This document shows, piece by piece, positions 59,101 through 64,000 of a DNA stretch of 64,000 nt. Origin of the DNA: Mesorhizobium sp. Lineage in GTDB: Bacteria; Pseudomonadota; Alphaproteobacteria; Rhizobiales; Rhizobiaceae. The stretch lies in assembly GCF_017306585.1 (NCBI RefSeq), contig NZ_JAFKIC010000113.1, positions 1 through 64,000 of the forward strand, read 5' to 3'. The notes beneath the pieces were generated by a model. The model was not told the origin of the DNA and did no database searches. It was given only the letters and a program-made list of their open reading frames with translations. The translations under genes were made by a program, and so were the position numbers. The stretch's first letter is position 1; the number at the start of each line of letters is the position of its first letter.

Positions 59101-60299
59101 GGCTTCTCCGGGTCGAGGATGGCGATGGAGTAGGTCGGCAGCGGCGCGCCGATGGTCACCGGCCGGTCGGGCGTCAGCTCGCCCATCGTCGCCGTGACGG
59201 TCGCCTCTGTCGGGCCATAGGTGTTCAGGATCTTGCGGCCGGGCTTCGACCAGCGCACCACGAGATTGTGCGGGCAGGCCTCGCCGCCCACCAGCAGGGT
59301 GCGCAGGCCGGGCACCTCGCTGGTGATGGACGACAAAAGCGTCGGGCTGCAGGCCATGCAGGTGATGTCGTGCAGACGCAGGAAATCGGCCAGTTCCTCG
59401 CCGACCAGAGGCATCTGGCCCGGCGCCGGGACGACGGTCGCGCCGGCCACGAAGGGCACCCAGATCTCCTCGGAGGAAAAGTCGAAGGCGATGGTCATGC
59501 CCTGGTAGACGCGATCGCCCGGCTTGTAGCCGTAGGACGCTGCCGCGACATGGATGAAGTTGATGAAGCTGCGGTGCGTGACGGCCACGCCCTTCGGCCT
59601 GCCGGTCGTGCCCGAGGTGTAGAGGATGTAGCAGGTCTCGTCGGCCGGGGCGGACGCCTTGGCCGGCTTCAGCGGGGCGTCGGACTGCGCCGAGATCTCG
59701 GCAGCGGCGCTGTCGATGAGGATATGGGGGACGGTCAGCTCGCCGGCGCGGGAGGCATAGGTGGCGATGGTGACGATCAGGCTGACGCCGGCATCCTCGA
59801 TGATGAGGGTCATGCGCTCCTGCGGAAACGCGGTGGCAAGCGGCACGAAAGCGGCGCCGGCCTTCATCACCGCGAGGAGCGCGATATAGGTGTCGGCCGA
59901 ACGGTCGAGGATGAGTCCGACCCGGTGGCCGGGCTTGACGCCGCGCTTGACCAGCAGGCGGGCGAACTGGTTGGCGCGCCGGTTGAGCTCGGAGTAGGTC
60001 CAGCTACGGCCTTCGGAAATCACGGCCGGCAGGTCGGCGAAGGTCTCGGCCAGATGATCGAAGACCTGGTCCAGCCGCTCGCCGGGTTGCGTCTGCCGGG
60101 GGAAATCCGCGCCGGTCAGGATCTGGGGGTGCTCGGCCAGGGAACGCTGGGCGCTCCTCATCAGCGCATCGACGGCCACCCGCTCGGATTTCGCCCGCCC
60201 GGATTTGGCCAAGCCGGTTTCGGCCAGGCCTGTCCCTGGCTCCCCGTCGGTGCGGGCCATGTCCCTGTCAAGTGCGGCAATATCTAGACCGTGATCCAT
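56133..60299 (-). CDS. Pls/PosA-like membrane NRPS: adenylation-thiolation plus membrane/left-handed-beta-helix domains
   Basis: 1388 residues from the ATG at 60299. Adenylation domain, residues about 75-565: YILYTSGTTGRPKG (A3), AFDFSSEE (A4), LNTYGPTEATVT (A5), RIYRTGDLG (A7), GRIDTQVKIRGYRIELGEIE (A8) and Lys560 (A10). Thiolation domain, about 585-655: FDDLGANSLL with Ser618. No condensation or thioesterase domain is seen. About six membrane segments follow (near 680-700, 720-745, 925-945, 965-995 and two after 1190), alternating with hexapeptide left-handed beta-helix blocks (RLTIGNDAFVGVGSTLDID, IRIGKGCTLGPSAFVHYGV). This matches the Pls/PosA-type family with the NRPS terminal domain TIGR02353. 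A hand-derived pocket code is D-F-E-A-L-G-T-V-T-K; the acidic Glu is consistent with a basic side chain such as lysine, ornithine or a diamino acid. This is inference. Confidence 0.92.
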   Translation of the reverse strand: MDHGLDIAALDRDMARTDGEPGTGLAETGLAKSGRAKSERVAVDALMRSAQRSLAEHPQILTGADFPRQTQPGERLDQVFDHLAETFADLPAVISEGRSWTYSELNRRANQFARLLVKRGVKPGHRVGLILDRSADTYIALLAVMKAGAAFVPLATAFPQERMTLIIEDAGVSLIVTIATYASRAGELTVPHILIDSAAAEISAQSDAPLKPAKASAPADETCYILYTSGTTGRPKGVAVTHRSFINFIHVAAASYGYKPGDRVYQGMTIAFDFSSEEIWVPFVAGATVVPAPGQMPLVGEELADFLRLHDITCMACSPTLLSSITSEVPGLRTLLVGGEACPHNLVVRWSKPGRKILNTYGPTEATVTATMGELTPDRPVTIGAPLPTYSIAILDPEKPQLAAPGELGEIGIAGIGLAVGYLNRADLTEQKFIADFIGLPNNPSKRIYRTGDLGRINDAGEIEYNGRIDTQVKIRGYRIELGEIEAVLLDQPEIAQAAVTTWEIEPGRVELVAYYAAKAGQPPIRRADLAQVMKQRLPDYMVPSYLEELPAIPMTVSNKVDTRRLPKPTSVRLSADRAMVAPGNDDERFLAEALAEVLKFETVSVEDNFFDDLGANSLLMAHFCARVRTRKEWATTSMRDIYLYPTVARLAKHLGVAEEMTIATTERVPTRQASNFAYWSCGAAQLLFYALYSYVSLWAINRGLNWVYDALDDPLSLYLRCVVLSAGVFFGMTGFAVLAKWVLVGRWKAETFPIWGLRYYRFWVVKTLIRTAPVVLFRGSPLYSIYLRLLGTKLGHNAVIESKSVPVCTDLISIGDRTILRKESMILGFRAQAGYIQTGRLTIGNDAFVGVGSTLDIDTAIGDGGQLGHSSSLQRGQSIPDGEHWHGSPAVPTTADYCKVRNVNPPRIRRFLYEAVQLIGLFAIVTPLPLLFHSYWENVGDDYQETIGLVAIGTTVTVFGYVAIAFLAATVVPRLFSLILKPGRTYTLYGFRYWLQSVAEFSSNSRVLGLVFGDSSAIVHYMRAIGWNLNKVVQTGSNFGSNQQHENPLLCEIGTQTMVSDGLFMINMHKSASAFRLEQTRIGERNYLGNNIYYPPDGRTGDNVLLGTKVMVPIDGPVRENVGLLGSPAFEIPRMVNRDKELIAGVGESDRRNRIPLKNLHNLVTILLFLATQWVMLFATLAIWDRALNYYTEWAEIALFVAVLLTSAITIPFYIFVERASLGFRRLKPRITTIYDATFWRHERHWKLADSPIVRLFAGTPFRPMILRLLGVKVGKRVYDGGANLTERSLVEIGDDATLNEGCVIQAHSLEEGAFKSDYIRIGKGCTLGPSAFVHYGVVMGDGSMVDADAFVMKGEVLEPNTIWRGNPAKLHRFVEPVSEGAGAVAS

Positions 60300-60746
60300 T
60301 TTCCAAACTTTCTCGTCCTGGCGAAGCCGTGACAGTCGACGATGCCGCTTGAGCAGGCATTGTCGGCTGCGCCGCCGCTGCAATCTGACCCTGGTCGATG
60401 GAGGCGGGATGACCGAAGCTTCCAAAACGGAAGCCCCTCAATCCCTGCCGGCGGTGATTGACCGCCAGGCCTCGTCCCTTTTTGGCGGGCCGCTATCCTA
60501 AAATCCGTTCGAGTGTTTTTATATTTCCTGCAATCAACCCTGTTCGCACATGGTTATGCCATACGATCCTTTCGCCAGTTTTTCTGAACTGTTGCGATTT
60601 GTTTCTGGATTGTTTCTGAGCGCACTTTTTGGGCGCCTGTTTCGCTCTTTTTTGGGGATTGCGAAGCTAATCCCGGTACTCCTTCGTACCCGGCCCGGCG
60701 CTACAGGGCCGAAGAGCAGGCTCGCGGCCGGCCCGTCATGCAATCG
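60300..60746. other. Intergenic region between the NRPS operon and the MORN-repeat gene
   Basis: 447 bp containing the promoter side of the NRPS operon. It holds the shared element at 60548-60625. No convincing gene: a frame from 60550 encodes a hydrophobic stretch but has no ribosome-binding site and coincides with the repeated element. Confidence 0.5.
60548..60625 (-). repeat. Element of about 75 bp shared with 26518-26590, copy 2
   Basis: The plus strand has CATGGTTATGCCATACGATC, TTTCGCCAGTTTTTCTGAAC, then TTTGTTTCTGGATTGTTTCT and GAGCGC. Blocks match copy 1 in order and spacing. It lies about 250-325 bp upstream of the minus-strand NRPS start. Function unknown; a shared leader, promoter or mobile remnant is possible. 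Confidence 0.6.
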
Positions 60747-62561
60747 CTACCTGCAAATATTGTACTGGATACCTGGATCACATTTGCGGCTTAGGTCGAA
60801 GTAATCAAATTTATACGGACGCGGCCTGAACCAAAGCAATTCCAGTGGCTTGCTCTGCCGCTCGCTGCCGTCAGCGAATTTCGCCCTGACGCGGAATTTG
60901 TGAATGGAGGAGCGGTCGGCATGGAATTTGAATCGGCTGGTTTGCTGCGCGATGTCGCGGTTGCCGCGAACAGGTACGTCGATGCTATAGTTCTTTCGGT
61001 TATACGGTAGGTGAATGTCCTGATAGCGAGCCGCCTCCGGTGAGCCTTCAGAGCCGGAGCCGCATTCAGCGACGGGTTCAGGCACCTCCAGCGCGGCGAT
61101 GGAAACTGGGACGGTAAAGGCCTGTTCTTCCGTATGGATTTTATCGTCGGCGTCTTTCCACTTGTATTTCATCTTGCCTACGAGGTTGGTCAGCATCAAG
61201 CCTTCAAGTCTGTAGATAGACTTTGCTATCGCGCCCAGTTCTATCGAGGCCAGGAATTGACGCGAGCACTCTTCGAGCCCGTCGATGGACGCGCATTTGA
61301 AATGGCGCGTCTGTAAAGTGCCTACGTCCGCACCGGCCTGCCTGATTGAGGTCAATACGTCGATACTCTCCGAAGAATCGAAATCTTCGAGACCCTTGAT
61401 GTCGAAAAAGGTCGATGAATAACCTCGCTCGTCGGAAAAAGCGAAATGGAATTCCGGCTCCAGAACTTGGCCCCACCCTTGGTTCAATATCATGAATCGT
61501 GGGCTGAACCCTTCGCAGCCGATATCCGCGAAAAGTGATAACATTGGTTTATTGAACGGTTCACTTTCCGTGAAATCCAGAGACATACTGGATATTCTGC
61601 CTTTTTTACCTTTGTCAGACGCTAGGTCGACCTTTAAAAAGGCATAATAGTCATCCCATTCTATTTCGCCAAACGTATGATCTTCTATTTCTATATTGCT
61701 GTCGCCATTCCAGAAATTCATAAGGGCGCTTGATCTCGGATAGAACTGAACGTTATCAGCCAAATTTAGTGTTTCGTATTGAAGCAATGGACTGGATATC
61801 AGGTTGATGCGCTCATCTATCGCCGCCGAGATGGAGAACCCGGCCGCCTGTCCCGACCTGGTTCCGGCTTTCAGAAGACCGCCCACCCGGGCATCGGCGA
61901 AGAGATCGGGGCGCCTGCCTTCGACTTCGCGTCCGCCCCGCCAGACGGATCGGTAGGTCGTGCCGCCGGGAAGCTGCGTCGTTCCCGTCCCGTCGCGGAC
62001 GCCGTCGCGAAATGTGCCGATGAAGATCTCGCCATTCGTCGAGACATAGCGGGCCGGCCCGTCGGCCACGCCATGCCGCATCTGGCCTTGATAGCGGTTG
62101 CCGGCCTCATCCACCCACAGGACCGACCCCTCCGGGGCGCCATCCAGCCATTCGCCGTCGAGATACTCGCCCGTGCGCAATTCCAGCCGGCCATGTCCCT
62201 CCGGCTTGCCCCCGACGAGCGAGCCGACATAGGTGGCGAAGACCGTTCCCGGATCGTAGGAGGGCGAGCCGCCGACGCGCCATTGCAGGCGCCCATGCCC
62301 GGAAGGCAGCCCGTCGGGCGACAGGCCGCCATCGGCCAGCAGCGGGTCCGGTTCCCAGATGAAATCCAGGCCTTTTTCGGGCGAGGGGTCCCAGACGCGC
62401 ACGGTCTTTCGCGAGACCGAACGGGTGGCGGCATCATAGATCGTCTGGACGCGGCTCTCCCACGCCGGATGGGGTGACGGATGGAGATAGTCACCGCCGG
62501 CGGCATCGATCGTTGCCGCCAGCACCGCGAGCGCGGCCAACGAAGCTCGTCTTGCAATCAT
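60747..62561 (-). CDS. Exported MORN-repeat protein of unknown function
   Basis: 604 residues. A signal peptide (RASLAALAVLAATIDAAGG) is followed by an unusual Pro/Ser stretch. MORN repeats lie at about residues 108-205 (YVGSLVGGKPEGHGRLELRT, GEYLDGEWLDGAPEGSVLWV, NRYQGQMRHGVADGPARYVS). The remaining 380 residues are an unrecognised beta-rich domain with conserved-looking Cys (IGCEGFSPR, HFKCASIDGLEECSR, RKCDPGIQYNICR). The 3' two-thirds of the gene is clearly AT-richer than the N-terminal part and the neighbours. This suggests a fusion of a native MORN segment to an imported domain. Confidence 0.72.
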   Translation of the reverse strand: MIARRASLAALAVLAATIDAAGGDYLHPSPHPAWESRVQTIYDAATRSVSRKTVRVWDPSPEKGLDFIWEPDPLLADGGLSPDGLPSGHGRLQWRVGGSPSYDPGTVFATYVGSLVGGKPEGHGRLELRTGEYLDGEWLDGAPEGSVLWVDEAGNRYQGQMRHGVADGPARYVSTNGEIFIGTFRDGVRDGTGTTQLPGGTTYRSVWRGGREVEGRRPDLFADARVGGLLKAGTRSGQAAGFSISAAIDERINLISSPLLQYETLNLADNVQFYPRSSALMNFWNGDSNIEIEDHTFGEIEWDDYYAFLKVDLASDKGKKGRISSMSLDFTESEPFNKPMLSLFADIGCEGFSPRFMILNQGWGQVLEPEFHFAFSDERGYSSTFFDIKGLEDFDSSESIDVLTSIRQAGADVGTLQTRHFKCASIDGLEECSRQFLASIELGAIAKSIYRLEGLMLTNLVGKMKYKWKDADDKIHTEEQAFTVPVSIAALEVPEPVAECGSGSEGSPEAARYQDIHLPYNRKNYSIDVPVRGNRDIAQQTSRFKFHADRSSIHKFRVRAKFADGSERQSKPLELLWFRPRPYKFDYFDLSRKCDPGIQYNICR

Positions 62562-62777
62562 CTCTCAATCCCCACCCGGCGCTGATTGCTAGGCCATCGC
62601 CTTGCCGAGTCAAGAGTGCGGGTCGGGCCGACCGCGGGCCATCCAGCCACCGGCCCTCAATCTTTTTTCAGAAAAACTTTCGCCGCCCGGGAATAAAGCG
62701 CCAGGCCGGCGGGTCTTCACTGCAAGCGGGGCAATCCAGCGGCCCGCGACCCCTGAGAAGAAACAAGGATTATCACG

Positions 62778-63029
62778 ATGACCAAGCTCGCCCTCGGCGT
62801 GGCTGCGATGCTGCTCGCCTCGAGCTCCGCCTTCGCCGGCTCAGACCATTTCAATGCCGGTCCCGGAAGCCAGCCTGTCGCCAATGTCGACAGCACCGCC
62901 ACCGCCTCGATCCCCTACACCGTGGGCCACAAGAAGGTCGCCACCAGGCCGACCTCCAGCTCCAGCCCGGCGCCGGCCCAGTCTGGCGCGGATGATTTCG
63001 GCCCGCCCGTCCTGGGCATGGGAGGCTGA
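62778..63029 (+). CDS. DUF680-type small exported protein
   Basis: 83 residues: MTKLALGVAAMLLASSSAFA is a signal peptide, and GSDHFNAGPGSQPVANVDST follows. The GSDH-x-N/G start and A-x-V-D-S/H motif match the DUF680 proteins I know from Mesorhizobium, where they occur in many copies. AAGGA lies before the ATG. Their function is unknown. Confidence 0.8.
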   Translation: MTKLALGVAAMLLASSSAFAGSDHFNAGPGSQPVANVDSTATASIPYTVGHKKVATRPTSSSSPAPAQSGADDFGPPVLGMGG

Positions 63030-63137
63030 ATTCACGGGTTCGGGCTGCCCTCAAGGTCCCGACCAGGTCCGCGATCAGGGCGGAGGGCCTCGTGACAAGG
63101 TCCTCCGTCACCCCTTCACCACAACAGGAGAACGCTG

Positions 63138-64000
63138 ATGTTCAGCATGACACGCCGCACAGTGCTTGGAACCGCCGCCGCCGCTGCCGCCTTCGGGCTG
63201 GCCGGCAAGCTCGAATTCACCCGACCGGCCTTCGCCCAGACGCCGGTGGAACCTGCCGTCGGCTTCTACAAATACACGGTCGGCGACATCGAGGTCACCG
63301 CCGTCTATGACGGCATCTGGAGGAAGCCGCACGACCCGGCCTTTATCGCCAATGCTTCGGTCGACGACACCAAGGCAGCGCTCGCCAAGGCGGGGCTGAC
63401 CACCGACTTCATGCCCATTCCGCTCACCGTCGTGGTGCTGAAGATGGGCGGCCGGCTGATCATGATGGATGCCGGCTCGGGCGTCGGCCAGTGGCAGACC
63501 AACGCCACGCATCTGCCGGCCAACATGGCCGCCGCCGGCATCGACTACAAGGCGATCGACACCATCATGATCTCGCATTTCCACCCCGACCATGTCTGGG
63601 GCCTGATGGAGAAGGGCACCAACGCGCCGGTGTTTCCCAATGCCGAGCTGATCGTCAACGCCACGGAGTACAATTGGTGGACCGATCCCAGCCGGCTCGC
63701 GAAACTGCCCGAGGGCCGCAAGCCGGCGGGCAAGCGCATCGCCGAGAATTTCCCGAAATGGAAGAACTGGAAGCTGGTCGAGGACGGCGCGGAAGTGGCG
63801 CCCGGCATCCAGATCATCGCCGCGCCGGGCCATACGCCGGGCCATTCGGTGTATCTCGCCAGCACCGGCAAGGAACAGTTCATGGTCTCGGCCGACACCA
63901 TGTACGTGCCGGCGCTGCTGGCGCCGCATCCGGAGTGGCAAGGCAGCTACGACCAGGACGGGCCGACGGCGATAACCACCCGCCACAAGATCATCGACCG
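63138..64000 (+). CDS. Tat-exported metallo-beta-lactamase-fold hydrolase (3'-truncated by window)
   Basis: The gene starts with ATG at 63138, with AGGAG 7 bp upstream, and remains open to base 64000. A twin-arginine signal (MTRRTVLGTAAAAAAFGLAG) leads to an MBL fold. The metal motif is MISHFHPDHVWGLM (HxHxDH), then APGHTPGHSVY (His) and SADTMYVPALL (Asp). The family includes lactonases, alkylsulfatase-like and other hydrolases, and the substrate is unknown. The C-terminus is outside the window. Confidence 0.9.
   Translation, partial: MFSMTRRTVLGTAAAAAAFGLAGKLEFTRPAFAQTPVEPAVGFYKYTVGDIEVTAVYDGIWRKPHDPAFIANASVDDTKAALAKAGLTTDFMPIPLTVVVLKMGGRLIMMDAGSGVGQWQTNATHLPANMAAAGIDYKAIDTIMISHFHPDHVWGLMEKGTNAPVFPNAELIVNATEYNWWTDPSRLAKLPEGRKPAGKRIAENFPKWKNWKLVEDGAEVAPGIQIIAAPGHTPGHSVYLASTGKEQFMVSADTMYVPALLAPHPEWQGSYDQDGPTAITTRHKIID

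Noticed and set aside
56181..60287. Very long plus-strand open frame opposite the NRPS gene
   Set aside because: The NRPS motifs on the minus strand are unmistakable. The plus-strand product is His/Asp/Ala-rich nonsense typical of antisense frames in high-GC DNA.
60550..60804. Plus-strand frame encoding a hydrophobic stretch
   Set aside because: It coincides with the shared 75-bp element, has no ribosome-binding site and no family, so it is unlikely to be a gene.
1..64000. tRNA, rRNA, insertion sequence or prophage genes
   Set aside because: I looked for cloverleaf sequences, transposase motifs and integrase motifs and saw none. I cannot run a covariance search, so a missed tRNA is possible.

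Overview
The window reads as a stretch of chromosome from a high-GC alphaproteobacterium of the Rhizobiales, most likely Mesorhizobium or a close relative. The reasons are the dense GC-rich coding on both strands, a LigD/Ku pair, a DUF680-type small secreted protein (a family I associate with Mesorhizobium), a short lasso-leader-like RiPP precursor of the kind seen in that genus, and many paired-arm palindromic intergenic repeats. I saw no tRNA, rRNA, CRISPR array, transposase or phage gene, so this looks like ordinary chromosome with accessory islands. The genus is inferred from family knowledge, not from a database search.

Layout. 1-3420: end of ligD, then ku and a ku-overlapping gene with a BRCT-like N-terminus and TPRs (non-homologous end joining). 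3608-8188: a three-gene exported cassette of CHAT-domain protease-like protein, peptidoglycan-binding protein and DUF2147 protein. 8323-14902: alpha/beta hydrolase, exonuclease III, two GNAT acetyltransferases, a membrane-anchored seven-bladed WD40 protein and a cytosine-deaminase-like amidohydrolase. 14915-19374: VirK/YbjX protein, putative RiPP precursor, LuxR-type regulator, a perfect-arm palindrome and a YadA-like trimeric autotransporter. 20263-35532: YghU, a degenerate HtrA-like protein with a PDZ domain, a LysR regulator, an SDR lacking its catalytic residues, VOC, YdeI, a His-rich exported protein, an ABC-F ATPase, a GST, an FAD monooxygenase, PlsY, a GlxA-type regulator and several small unknown genes. 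35566-39604: a complete polyamine-type ABC importer. 39802-48482: a 56-residue small gene, HtpG, unknown genes, an acyl-CoA synthetase, and a LysR/SDR/SDR/tautomerase group in which the second SDR is frameshifted. 49056-53457: FecI-type sigma factor, FecR anti-sigma and a HasR-like TonB-dependent receptor, forming one surface-signalling iron/heme uptake unit. 53607-54740: lysine 2,3-aminomutase-like radical SAM enzyme. 55004-60299: a tightly overlapping operon of Pls/PosA-like NRPS, GNAT acetyltransferase and phosphopantetheinyl transferase. 60747-64000: a MORN-repeat exported protein of mosaic base composition, a DUF680 protein and a Tat-exported metallo-beta-lactamase-fold hydrolase cut by the window edge.

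The best candidates for something under-described are the NRPS/GNAT/PPTase operon (membrane-embedded adenylation-thiolation protein with left-handed beta-helix domains and no condensation domain), the ku-coupled BRCT-like/TPR gene, the LuxR-linked RiPP precursor and adhesin with an 18-bp palindrome between regulator and adhesin, and the exported CHAT cassette. Four families of paired-arm intergenic palindromes (called A to D here) and a separate shared element of about 75 bp recur through the window.
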